Positions 1 through 10,810 of a stretch of DNA of 64,000 bases are shown piece after piece. The stretch's first letter is position 1, and the number at the start of each line of letters is the position of its first letter. The notes beneath the pieces were generated by a model. It was not told the origin of the DNA. It worked only from the letters and a program-made list of their open reading frames with translations, and did no database searches. The stretch lies in contig KB722738.1 of NCBI GenBank assembly GCA_000349905.1, positions 987,551-1,051,550 of the forward strand, written 5' to 3'. The DNA is from Volvariella volvacea V23. Taxonomy: Eukaryota > Basidiomycota > Agaricomycetes > Agaricales > Pluteaceae. The position numbers and the translations under genes were made by a program.

Positions 1-2601
1 TTCGGCACTGGATGTAAGAACGAAAACTCAACACTGGGAGGCTCCCCATCCAGCGATAGTGCACCAGTCATGTTTTCAAGCTCGAGATTTTCCTTTGAAT
101 TCCTAAAGGACTGGCCGGCAAAAACATCGCTCGAGAGTGTCAAGTCTAATGCCAGTTGCTGGCGTGACTCAATCCCTCGTTTTACCAGCTCCGTAGAAAG
201 TTCCTTGTTGGATACTCTATCATATTCACCTAGTTTCTTTGTCAGGGAAGCAGGATCATCGCCAATATCTATACCTAGGCGGCAAAGACTAGGTCGTAGG
301 TCGCAATACCATCCCGCATGCTCCCTCAACAGGTCTGCCGAAAGCCTGCTTTGGGTCAGCGCTCGATAACCTCGCTTCGAGTTGATCACGTTTGGGCTGA
401 AAAAGTCGGCTCTGGACTGGGATTGAGGTTCTTCACCAGCACGAACCGTGATATCATAGCTAGCACGAATTGTTGGTCAATTAGCGTGTCACAAGAGACA
501 ATTAAGTAATGTTACGTTGTTAACATGCGGTCGATTGATGCTGCTTCGCGTTGCCAATACTGTGGAATCTGTTCCAGGATGTCGTAGACAGCACTAGCTT
601 GCTCCTCTTCATATTGGTCTGCAAACCCTGGATCTCGTCGAGATAGCCCTACAAAGGAATGAGTGAACTGAAAATTACGGCGATGAGTAACTAACTGTCA
701 TAGACAGAGGAAAAGTCGATCTCGGTTGCTTCGTGTAAGTCCAAGGGAGTGTTACCCCCAGTCAGGATTTCGACGTGTTCCTTCAGCTCCATGATTTCCT
801 CTGACCATTTTACCTGTACGGAAGGCTCGTTTTGGCCGATGGAGAACAGGGTTCGCGCATATAGCGAACCATTATTCGCGAGGTCAAACAAGGTGGCTGC
901 ACAGCCATCAATAGGCCCAACGATGGCTCGTCCAAGGCAGTTAGCGCCATATCCATTGATAGCCGGAAGGCAATAAGGTGATGCTTCAAGCCGCACAAGC
1001 CCTCCGGAGCGCGTAACGTCATAAATGGAGATTAAGTCGTTCTTGCGAGAGGTTAAGAGGATCAAGGCTGAAATTACTCAGTAAGGATGAACACGGTATT
1101 CTTGAAGAAAGAGGTCCATACATGAGTCTTGTTGATGGATCATTTGGGTGTCCAGGGACCGATCAAACTGCCGACCGTGATAATACCCAAACAAAGGTTT
1201 TGCGGGCATGCGATCATCCACAAAAAGGAGCTGCCTCGTTGTGGAGAGCGTTACTGAATGCTCGCTATACTTGACGGAAGTAATAAACTCCTTTCCTGCA
1301 TGCATTCTTAGAATGCCCGAAAGACCCTGTGACTGATAACCAATTAGATAAAACCTATAGTCTGTACTGGAATAAACCAACACGTTTGTCGTATTGAAAT
1401 AACTCCTTAGCGGAGGCGAGTAGGATAGCATTTGGGGCTGCCTCGCAAGAGGCTAATCTCCAGAATTTGTCCTGTGGTGCTTCCGTAGCAGGTTGGGCAG
1501 CGCACCTAGGGGGTTCAGTAATTTCCCCTGTTTAGTCATGAATTAGGATCTGCACCTACACTCTTTCGCATTTGCCTGAGGAGTCGGAGGCATAAACCCC
1601 ACCACAATCTGTTACAAACATAACGTCTGCAGGGCTAGAGTACGAATACCCAATATCAACGATCATTTTGTTTCCTGTGTTGGAACGGGAGAATGTGGCA
1701 AGGTCCACAAGTGAAATATCCAGGCTGACTGGATCTACCTGTACATCTATCACACTTGTAGATGCATAGGTGCGAACTGCTAGGTAAGTCGCTACGGAAA
1801 CTATTAGTTTCACGCCTCAAACAACGAAGTTACTCACTTGCTTGGTACGAATCAGCCTTGGTCCAAGATGAAATTTGTCGAATGGGGGAAGAAAACGATT
1901 TCTTTGCAATAGCAGTCGGGGAGAACGACAAGCAGCCCGCAGACAAGCGAACAGGAGAAACATCTGCCTAAATGTGAGGATCGTCAAACCTGGTGCAGGT
2001 AGTTGGGGATTACTCAGATCTGCGTTAAGCTCGCCCATAGGGAAAGTTAGGAAGAGCGTATCGTTTGCACGTATCAACTCCAATAAATTGGCGGCGTATG
2101 GGTCAAATATATCCAATTCTTTCGAAAGTTTTGCATCCTCTACGAGCTCTTCGCGAATGAGTTCTGAGGGCACATCTACATCTGGGAAGTGCATCCTCAA
2201 GAAGTTCGCCTGTAATCTATAAATAAGAAGCAGAGAAGAAAGCAGCCACATCACTCTTACCCCTTGCTCTGCACGCTGTTGAATCGGTATATCCAAGGTA
2301 GATGTGGGTGCAGGGCGCGTAGCTGGGAAGAGTAAGACGGGATCTGCGCATTGATAGTTCAATTGCTCCGTGGCTAGTTGCAGATGTGTGAATGCCAAAA
2401 GTACATCCCGCACACGTCTCACCAACCTGTATTGTGTTCCTTGATAAAGGAAGTCCATTTCAACTCGCCATTCCGTTCTTGAGATAACGTTGCAAGATTA
2501 TTCCCCAATGCTAGGACAGGGTAATTGTGCCTTGATGCTCTTCTGCCCTTCCCTTTTCCCGTGAATTCAAGGGGTCGTTCATCAGCAGGCCAAGGATCCA
2601 T
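1..2601 (-). CDS. RNA polymerase I-specific initiation factor Rrn6/TAF1C-like protein, 3' part outside window
   Basis: Spliced minus-strand gene starting with ATG at 2601 (MDPWPADERPLEF...) and still open at base 1, so the C-terminus is missing. Coding blocks are seen near 2600-2430, 2400-1820, 1813-1556, 1431-1078, 1065-691, 660-530 and 490-1. The last two join across a GT-AG intron (about 536 to 486) that keeps the frame. The best clue is the block FVDDRMPAKPLFGYYH followed by a D-R-S-L stretch. It matches the 'wlDeR.p.kpLl..H.r..DrsL' signature of Rrn6/TAF1C beta-propellers as I know it. Members belong to the core factor/SL1 that loads RNA polymerase I on rDNA promoters in the nucleolus. 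A later exon has LALDLTLSSDVF, also typical. The start is 143 bp from the divergent uL3m gene, so both may share a promoter. The assignment rests on motif memory; a different WD-like protein is possible. Confidence 0.55.
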
Positions 2602-2744
2602 TCCATTTGACTATGCTCTTGAAAGGGTGTAAGTTGTGTGCTCGTGGTTAGATGTAGTCAAATTTGGGAAACCTCAGGGTCCTATTGGATTTCAAAGTCC
2701 GCCCTCGACACAGTCCAAATTTCTGAGGTTGACCACAACGCGAC

Positions 2745-3911
2745 ATGCTGAGAACTTGTTCTGCCCGACCGCGTGGATCTATCCTCTTTCAATTTCGGTG
2801 GTTGCACACCTCGCCAGCTACAAATGCAGCACCTGTAACCAACGCATCTACCATAACACAAGAAGTTCAGAAATGGACACCAAACTCAATACGCACTGGG
2901 GTTATTGCACGGAAGCGTGGAATGGCGTCAATGTGGAATGACCAAGGTGTCCGATTCCCTGTAACTATTCTCCAGGTAAGGGATAAGTTTTCCAGGCAGT
3001 GCGTCTTACTGATATTCTAACCTAAAGCTAGAGAACTGCCAAGTTACCGCCAACATTCGCACCGTCAGAAGAAACCATACTGAATACCATGCCGTCCAAG
3101 TTGCAGCATCTGACAGACCCGAGAAAACAACTACACGACAAATGCTAGGTCACTTTAAAAAGGCGGGAGTTCCTCCGAAACGGATAGTGAAGGAGTTTCC
3201 TGTAACACCCGATGCACACGTTCCAGTGGGTGGGTACTCTTTGTCGACCTGGTCGATATATGCTCCTTGCTTACACCTGGTGATATAGGCACGACCCTTT
3301 CTGCTGTTCACTTCGTTCCTGGCCAATACGTTGATGTTGCAGCAACTTCGTGCGTTATCCGGTCTTTTGACTCCACAACTGCTAAACGTAGGACATATAC
3401 TTAGGGTTGGAAAGGGCTTCCAAGGTGTTATGAAGCGGTGGGGATTTGGGGGTTTGCCTGCTAGTCACGGTACTTCTATTTCACATCGTTCAGCGGGCTC
3501 GACTGGGCAGCATCAGGTATGTCGCAATGGCCTCCTCACTAAATTACCCATCTTACAGCCTCGTAGGATCCAGGGAGGGTGTGGCCTGGTAAGAAGATGG
3601 CGGGTCGAATGGGGGGCAAGCGCGTTACGGTTCAGAATCTTGCGGTTGTTCGCGTTGACTCCAACCTCGACCTCATCTTCGTTCGTGGATGTATTCCTGG
3701 TGTCGATGATGCACACGTACTCGTCCGTGACGCGAAGAAGATGAATGCCTTGGGAAATCATAACCAAGCCAAGGGATTGTATGAAAAGGTGCTACCTAAG
3801 GGTGTCGACGATTTGCCCTTTCCTGCTGGTACAGCAGAACTAGCAAAGTCGCTTCCTCCTATCATAGAAGCTCCGGCACACCGTCGCAGTCCGTTCATCC
3901 CCCCAGAATAA
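2745..3911 (+). CDS. MRPL9: Mitochondrial large-subunit ribosomal protein uL3m
   Basis: Nuclear gene for ribosomal protein L3 of the mitochondrial 54S subunit, a core protein near the peptidyl transferase centre. The first exon (2745-2975) carries a short basic N-terminus ([18 protein letters not shown]) that fits a mitochondrial presequence. It is followed by [18 protein letters not shown], the L3 N-terminal signature. Exon 2 begins at 3028 ([13 protein letters not shown]). The central L3 signature [14 protein letters not shown]...[18 protein letters not shown] is clear, and after the intron ending at 3566 comes [20 protein letters not shown]. Frame is kept at each junction. The stop is at 3911 after a Pro-rich tail. 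Alternative upstream ATG codons (for example 2636) are out of frame or lack a presequence. Divergent from the Rrn6-like gene, 143 bp apart. Confidence 0.93.
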
Positions 3912-4080
3912 GGATTTCATGTAATACAGCATATAATACCTAATCTATGCCCTGTGCCTATCAGCGTTTGATTGCACTTGTTGCCGGAAAAATTCGTGAG
4001 CATGGTCACTGAGTCACCTATGTGCTGCTGCATTTAGCGGCCATGATCCTTTGCTGTGAAGCTCGGTTCGCCTCACTGTG

Positions 4081-5224
4081 ATGAACCCACCTGGCTCCCG
4101 TAAAAAGCATGTCAACGACCTGCTACACACCCTTAGGTTGGTAATGAATTCGTTGCCTGATAACATCCCCAATAGACCTCACCACCCTGCGCAGAGGAGA
4201 ACAATTTCGACATGCTCAAAACGTTAGAGGCGGTTCAAGCCGTATACCATACTCGCGATCGTTCAACCAACCTACACTTCCCATTAACTATCTCACCTCA
4301 GAACTCTCAAATCTAACATTACAACCTCCTAACGAGGTCCAATCACCATCGGGAGCTACTAACGACGGCAAGGGTACGACTCCTGCACCTTGTCCAGGGC
4401 CTTCACCTCCTAAAAGTTGGCAAAAAGTTAGATCGAAAGATCCTCGCTCCACACCAGGTTGGAGGGCACATGCACTTTCACTTGTGTTTCCAGATATTCA
4501 TCTCCACGTATTGCACAACCATAGCCAGAATGATGGTACTACAGTTCCGTCCCTAGTTGTGCTGTGCTTGCACATATTGGCCGCATGCCCTGATGACGAG
4601 TTCATTGAAGATGTCATCCCCTACTTAAACCCCCACCTTCGGTCGACACTTATCCGTAGTATGGCGGTTGAATCACCGCTGTCAAGTGGTAAACTCTTAG
4701 CTTTACTGGAGCCAGACGGACACGCACATGGGGAGCTAGTTGTGGTAGGGCCATCTGCATCGCTTGGGGACGACTACTTTATCAGGAATTCGGGTGCCGT
4801 GAACATCAACTTGGACATAGAGACATCGGGGATAGTACCAGATAACCTGGTGGGTGATAGTTGGGAACAGGATACTGACGAACCCAACCTCCTACATACG
4901 TGCATTTTCATGTCCACGACCTTGGCCAATTCGACGGTGTTGTCACTCCCTCCCACTATCACTCACCTTGGTTTGATCAACCTCCGGACGTCAGTACCAC
5001 TCCATAGGTTGCCTGGAGTATGTCCCCTGCTTGTATTTCTGGATTTATCGTATAATGTGTGGTTGGGTTCGAATTCGCGAGATGACTTGAAAGTGCTCGA
5101 GAGGGTCGAATGGACTAGATGGGATAATTTACGGACGCTAGGATTCAGGGATTGTCACATATCCGATGGTATGCTGGATAGGCTGAATAAAGGCCGATGG
5201 GATGACGTGAAAATAATACTGTAA
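4081..5224 (+). CDS. Protein of unknown function with leucine-rich-repeat-like segment
   Basis: I do not recognise the family. The 3' exon is open from about 4176 to 5224. An upstream ATG at 4081 joins in frame if an intron of 76 bp (4100-4175, GTAAAA...AATAG) is removed, giving MNPPGSHLTTLRRGEQF and a protein of about 355 residues. The N-terminal third is Pro/Ser/Thr-rich and looks disordered. The C-terminal half contains hydrophobic periodic segments (SLPPTITHLGLINL, LPGVCPLLVFLDLSYN, LRTLGFRDCHISDGML) that resemble two or three degenerate leucine-rich repeats. No signal peptide or membrane segment is evident. If the first exon is wrong, translation could begin at the ATG at 4646 or an internal Met, so the N-terminus is uncertain. 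It ends 127 bp from the convergent CTLH gene. Confidence 0.6.
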
Positions 5225-5350
5225 TGTAATGTACAACGATAGCTATTGTATGGATGGTATATATACTGTAGCGGTTACGAAAATGCGTTGATGAGTGTGG
5301 GATATGGATACGGCGTGGGTCATGCTTTAGAGTTGAGGAATTGCTCTAGA

Positions 5351-6538
5351 TCAAATGGTGGGACAATCTGGTTGGTGATAATTAGATGCAGGTCGGTGGA
5401 ACACGATCAAACTGACCTCATCCCTTTCCGTGTCTTTAGGCTGATGACTGTAGTGCTTAGCATTCGATGGTGGATATAGTCCTGTCGGGCGAGGTTTGAT
5501 GTTATGCTCGTGGGCATATGCCCATACTACTGAAGCATTTCTGACCATCAACTCTAAGGATGGTACGGGGGGCTGTCCTACGCTGGCTTTTATCCGTGTT
5601 ACACCAAGGATGAGATTGCTGCGCGAGAAGGATGGCACTCACCGAGTATCGCACTATTAATTTGATCTGCAACGGCTTCACGCCGCTCCTGGCTAAGGTA
5701 GCGGGAAAGGGGGCTAGTCTCAGGAATCGTATATGCCAACAGACCAGCGACGTTTCGGAGCTCTTCTTGGTATAGCGCACGGTCGGCAGGTGACTGCAAA
5801 GCCTTGACCATGAAATTCAATTTTTGAGCTCGTGAAAGAAGGGCCAACTGCTTTTGCTCCGTGGGAGGCTCTGTGGTACCAAGAGAGGGTTGCACGCTAC
5901 TAGAAAGCAAAGCAACCTCTGGTTCATCTGAGGCATTGTGGGGCCTATACTCAAGAGGGACGGTGCGGGTCGCTTCGATGAATGCTAGAATTCGAAGATT
6001 GAGGAGCAAATGGATGGGGTTGAGCGAGGTTGCTGAGGAAAATTCAAGAGCTTTTTGGCGGAACAAGTTGCTGCGTCGCTGCGGGGGTGCCCAGGTCTTA
6101 GCGGCACCAGGAGACAAGACAGCAGGGAAATGTGTGTTGAGCAGGTCTGTTGCTTCGTCGACTCTTCCAGAGAGTATCAAGACGCGTATTCCTGAGCAAT
6201 ATCGGGTTCAATCACCGCCGTTAGTGCTCGTAGAATGGGAACGCACGTTCACGCAACTCGATCTGCTTCAGCTCCTCAGCTGTGATGCCGAACTCGCCGT
6301 CTTCAGCATCGACAGACGGAATGATTTCATCTCCATCGGCGTCAAGATGGCGCACTGAGCTATCTTGAGCGAATGCTTTAGCGGTGTTCGTGTAACAATT
6401 GTGGCAAAGATAATCAAGCACGAGAGATCGCTAAGTGGAGTGTAAATGGTTGTGTTAAGCCAGTGAGATGCACGGAGCACTCACCAGTTCATATGCAGTT
6501 ATCTCCGGCATGGTTAGCTTCGAGGACGAGGCTTCCAT
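5351..6538 (-). CDS. LisH-CTLH-CRA domain protein (RanBPM/GID-type)
   Basis: Four exons. Exon 1 (6538-6485) encodes MEASSSKLTMPEITAYEL. Exon 2 starts at 6430 with RSLVLDYLCHNCYTNTAKAF, a LisH motif, and runs to an intron of about 50 bp that joins ELRE to RIRVLILSGRVDEATDLL, a clear CTLH motif. The long third exon carries the CRA region and ends ...VADQINSAIL. The last exon continues GQPPVPSLELMVRNASVVW and ends at 5351. LisH-CTLH-CRA proteins are scaffold subunits of the GID/CTLH E3 ubiquitin ligase, which in yeast degrades gluconeogenic enzymes. No SPRY domain is present, unlike Gid1/RanBPM, and the protein is longer than Gid8/TWA1, so the exact subunit is not assigned. Frame continuity supports all three introns. 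Confidence 0.82.
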
Positions 6539-6755
6539 GCACAGTATAGGAGCTATGGTGTTGGTTATGGATGGGGAGATGGACGCAGTGCGGGATGTGC
6601 GGTGAGGATGTCATCATCCAGATAGTCCCGGTCCCATCACGTGGAAGATAATTAAGTTAATTAATTCCGAGATACAAGGCTCAGATGCGCATTGGTAGGG
6701 TAACAGTAATGGGTATGATAGCATCGTGCAAAGCAATTACAGATAGTCTATATCA

Positions 6756-8698
6756 TTATTCCACTCTATTTTCTGTAGCACTCGGCATCGTACGTCCCCG
6801 CGACACGACGTTGTGGGGATCCACAACATACGTTTGTGCAAGTGTGTCACTCGCCAGAAGGTTGGTTTGCTCTGTAGGTGCTTGTACATACGCCAAAGTA
6901 TGGCGCTTCGCTTTCGGTCGATATATGAATGATTGAGCGACAATGGTGATATCGAACATTAGAGTCCCACCACTTCCAAGCAGATACCTGATCGAAAGCG
7001 CATCAGGAATGATTCGTCATCTCGCATGGAAGAGAACGTACGGGATACTCTCTTTGAGAAACGCCAACGCTCGGTGCGGCGAGTCATGCATTTGTGGTGA
7101 CGAAAGGATAGATGATACGTAGAAAACATTTCCAAGGAAAGCAAAGACAAAGAGATATATTGAAAGACCCTAAGCAACACCGTTAAGCGGTTACACCCAA
7201 AGGATTGCAAGGGCGACACACCTCCACAGATTTACGAGTATACTTATATGGAAGACTGTCAGCCCGACCAAAATCCATGAAAAAGCAACGACTTACGTTC
7301 TTCCATATTTGAGGCAGCCTAGAGGTTAGATAAAGGGTTGTGCAAAGCCAAGCGAAGACTCTCCCGAGTATTCGTTCTGTACTTGGTGGGCTTTGATGAG
7401 GGGGAGGGGTGGGTATTGGTTCAATTTCTGGCTGTGGTTCCTGGGGATTCAGGTAGACGAAACTCGTGAGCTTGGAGTGATCGATAATCGGCATTGCTTG
7501 GGCTTGTGTCACATCTAGTGTAGGAGGCGCGGATAGCACTTCCCCAGTCCTAGCAAGATCACCCAGTGCTACTTCATGGCGAGTTTTTGTTAGTGACCCG
7601 ACACCGAACAGGGCCCACATGCCAAGGAATACCATTGTAGCACCCCTTCTACTCGCTCGAGAACTCCTCCTTTCACGGTGAGGATGCCTGGTGGCTGCTT
7701 CCAGGTCTCCTTCCTCTTCTACTGAAATAGAACGTCCCCTTCCAAGAGCGCCACCACTCTCACCAACACCTGATGCATCGGTGGATGTGAAGCTGGGGAT
7801 GGTCGCGTGACGAGAGCGGCCATGTCTTATAAAACCACCAGGCCCCAAACTGCCTCCTCTTCGGTTGAGGTATTCGTGTCGTGATCTCCCCATGTCGCGC
7901 CCACCTTCAGAATGGAAGCTATCGGCAAGGGCTGCCAAGGCATGCTCATCGACGTCGTCATCATCATCTTCACCGTCACGGGTTTGTCCTGTGGCTTCTC
8001 CAGGTTGCTGAGCCCTATCGAGGCTCACCCTCTGCCAATCACGGCGATACCGACGCCTTTCGAATTGCTCGTCGTAGTCCGCTACAAGTGCTGCGGTCGC
8101 TGCTACGTTCGCTGCAGCAGCTGAGAGTGTTCGGTATCGCGACGCCGCCCGATCCACGGATAGTCGTCGACTTGCGGCACGCTCGTGCTTGAGTGTTGAC
8201 TTCGACTTGCGCTGGTAGTAGAAGTATTGGGCGACTAATGTCAAGTCCACGGCAACAAAATATGTCGCGAGCCAGGTCTAGTAGCGTCGATGAAAAGCAA
8301 GAAAGGTGGTATTGAGGGCATAAGGAGTACCTGGAAAGGGAGCTGGTGTGTTAAGATACATCCAACTAGATTTGAAAAATCCCCTAAGGAAGAGAGAACA
8401 GACGGGAAGGAGGATTAGTCCGAGGGACAATAATGGGCGTAAATGGCTCGTGATGACCTACCCAACAACCAATTGGCAAGGAAGGGCAAAGCCAGGCCTT
8501 CACAAGACTGCCGACGATAGTTCTCCAGTACTTGTCTGGGGTAGGGCCGAATGACAAGGAGCGGTAAAATGTGGGGGGTAAGTATGAGGACGTCGCGATC
8601 GAGGAAATGGGTTGAAATACTCACGGAAACTGAGCGCCTAGCCACGCAGCTATGGATGTATAACCCAGAAGCTCGCTGGGCGATGGTAAGGATGACAT
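6756..8698 (-). CDS. PQ-loop repeat membrane transporter (Ypq/SLC66-like)
   Basis: Start ATG at 8698 gives MSSLPSPSELLGYTSIAAWL; a first intron joins it to FPQVLENYRRQSCEGLALPF, the first PQ-loop. Further exons read LLGDFSNLVGCILTHQLPFQ and then TWLATYFVAVDLTLVAQYFY. A large exon holds an approximately 230-residue hydrophilic loop rich in Arg, Asp and Ser. It is followed by the second PQ-loop (LYLTSRLPQIWKN, then YTRKSVE after an intron), then GLSIYLFVFAFLGNVFYV and GSGGTLMFDITIVAQSFIYR. The stop is at 6756. Seven membrane segments are expected, as in the family. Relatives (yeast Ypq1-3, human PQLC2) export cationic amino acids from vacuoles or lysosomes; substrate here is inferred only. The long acidic/basic loop between the two PQ repeats is typical for fungal members and may be regulatory. 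Confidence 0.88.
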
Positions 8699-9449
8699 GG
8701 GATGAAAGACGAGCAGAGCGGGGGAGAGGAGGGCACTTTGTGTGGTTGGGCTCCGTTGGAGATGCTTGCTCGGCTCTTATCTCTTGGCAGGCAGAATTTG
8801 GGTGGCTCTCACCCGCTTCCGTCGCGTGTTTTGTGCCTCAATTTTCTGACTTTACAGTTCTGAAATCTACCGCCGGGTTTGCTACACAGTGCTCAATATT
8901 ACCACAAGACACTACACAGCGTCTTGTGCGCTCGTCTCCTTGGACGACAGTCGCGTACAGTAACTCAACACAGTGACCTTTATCGCGGAGATAAGGTGCG
9001 TATGTAACAGTCCAGAAGCCTGATAAGGAGTGAACATCTATGAGGATCTGCGTTTTCCTCTTTAAGACAAGGCTGGAGCCAACCACAAGTAGCAAATTAC
9101 AAGGACAGATTCCGTCTCTTTCCAGCGGCGACCAGGCGCGTATGCTCTACCGCAATAGGACCCCGCCGTGCAATTGTAAGCGCCCTGGAGCGAACTGCCT
9201 AGCTAAGCTGATAGGCCTAGATACAAGCTTGGGCTCGAGAAAAAGCGCGACTATCCATGATCTAATAGTTCAAAAATCGCCATGAATACAAGCAGCGGGC
9301 CCCAGCGATCCATTGCAGCTTCCCTGTGAGAGAAACGCTGTCACGGTTGAGGATGTCCAAATCTGTTGCTGAGTCAGCGATCTCATTAACAAACCACCTT
9401 CAAATCAACTCCAGAAAGATGTGCTCCAACCATCGCATGCGTCCCTCCC
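8699..9449. other. Divergent intergenic region, 751 bp
   Basis: Lies between the start codons of the PQ-loop gene (minus) and the Lin1-like gene (plus). Several short ORFs overlap it but none shows a domain, splice continuity or biased composition, so I call no gene. It should hold both promoters and 5' UTRs. No repeat or strong palindrome was noticed. Confidence 0.5.
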
Positions 9450-10678
9450 ATGGCCTCACATACCAACAGGAAACGCGCCGCAACATCCAACGGGGAACCC
9501 TCGTCTTCCCGTGGTACCAAGCATGCAAACAAAAAGACTCGCTTTGTAGAGCCTGAAGACGATCCTGCCAACTTTGAAGAGCAGGTCGATGCCTCATTGG
9601 AGGATCCGAATGCCCATCGTAGGGGACAAGTAAAGAATGAGGGCTACGAGTCCGACTCTACGGATGATGGCGAAGGCATTGTTTATAGCAGAAAGAAGGA
9701 TGATGATGAAGACGACATGTTTGCGATAGGAAATAAAGAAGACAAGAATGAGGACAATGGAGGAAAGAAGAAAGCTGAAAAGTACCTGCGTTTAGGTGAT
9801 ATTGAGGGGCAGGAATTCGCCAACGAACAGTCCAACTCAGACAATTCTGATTCCGAGGTGTCAGATGAGCCAGAGGACGAAGACGACGCCGAAAGAAAGA
9901 AGAAGGCAGGAATGGGCTTTGAATTGTCCTCCTTCAACATGCGCGAGGAGATGGAGGAAGGAAAGTTCACAGAAGATGGGACCTACGTTCGGACGTTTGA
10001 TCCACATAAGGTCCATGATCGGTGGATGGACGGTTTGAGTGACAAGGAGATAAAATTAGCCCGGCGTAGGAAGCGGAAGCAGGAAAAGTTGCAAGAGCAG
10101 CGTATCGCCGCTGAGGAAAGAGAGATTCGCGAGAGTGGAGGCAAGGCGGCATTGGAGAAGCAGCTATTATCCAAATTGAAGAAAGGCGAAACCGTCCTAG
10201 AGGCTTTGCAGCGACTAGGAGCCAAGGCTAAGAAACCTCGACCCGGCCAGAAGGCGTAAGTGTTGCGAGAGGATTGTGTAGATGTGCTGCTAATTGTCAT
10301 CCTAGTCGTGTAGTTTCTAGCACCCCTGCCGCGGCCAATAAGCCTCAAAACACGCCTTCAGAAATCGAAGAAATTACAAGCCTAGCATCGAAACTAATGT
10401 CTCTCGGAGACAACGACATATACTCGCGCACTTACGAAGAGCTGGTTCGTGATGTAAGATCTTCAGGTGATGTTGGCCAATCCTGGGAGCCCCCATCTGC
10501 AGACGTCAAATATGAGTACAAGTGGGCATCAGAGGCAAGTGACCAGACCTTTGGTCCATTCTCGGAGGAAGAGATGAAGGCTTGGTATAAAGCCGCCTAT
10601 TTCGGTGCAACAGGGGAGTTGGTACAAGTCCGCACTGTTGATGGAGATTGGGACTCCTGGGATGCTGTAGTGCAGTGA
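9450..10678 (+). CDS. LIN1: U5 snRNP protein Lin1/CD2BP2 homologue with C-terminal GYF domain
   Basis: Two exons, 9450-10255 and 10306-10678, joined in frame (QKA-RVVSS) across a 50-bp GT-AG intron. About 392 residues. The N-terminal third is basic and serine-rich, then comes a very acidic stretch (DDDEDDMFAIGNKED). This leads to the family signature GMGFELSSFNMREEMEEGKF and FDPHKVHDRWMDGLSDKEI, followed by a Lys/Arg/Glu-rich helix. The last exon carries a GYF-type domain: YEYKWASEASDQTFGPFSEE followed by MKAWYKAAYFGATGELVQV. CD2BP2/Lin1 is a component of the U5 snRNP and the U4/U6.U5 tri-snRNP that binds Prp6 and Dib1 and leaves before catalysis. GYF domains bind Pro-rich peptides. The start ATG is the first in frame with the acidic domain. 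Confidence 0.9.
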
Positions 10679-10810
10679 TACATCTACTCATCCTGCTTGC
10701 TTGCTGGACTGTTTAATAAAAGGGTGCATTCTATATTTCCACAACTACCTAAGAGCCAATCAAACCGTTTGAATCAATAAATTACACGACTGGGTATGCA
10801 GTACAACCAG

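Noticed and set aside
8838..9095. 85-codon minus-strand open frame between PQ-loop and Lin1 genes
   Set aside because: No domain, no splice continuity, and composition not different from non-coding flanks.
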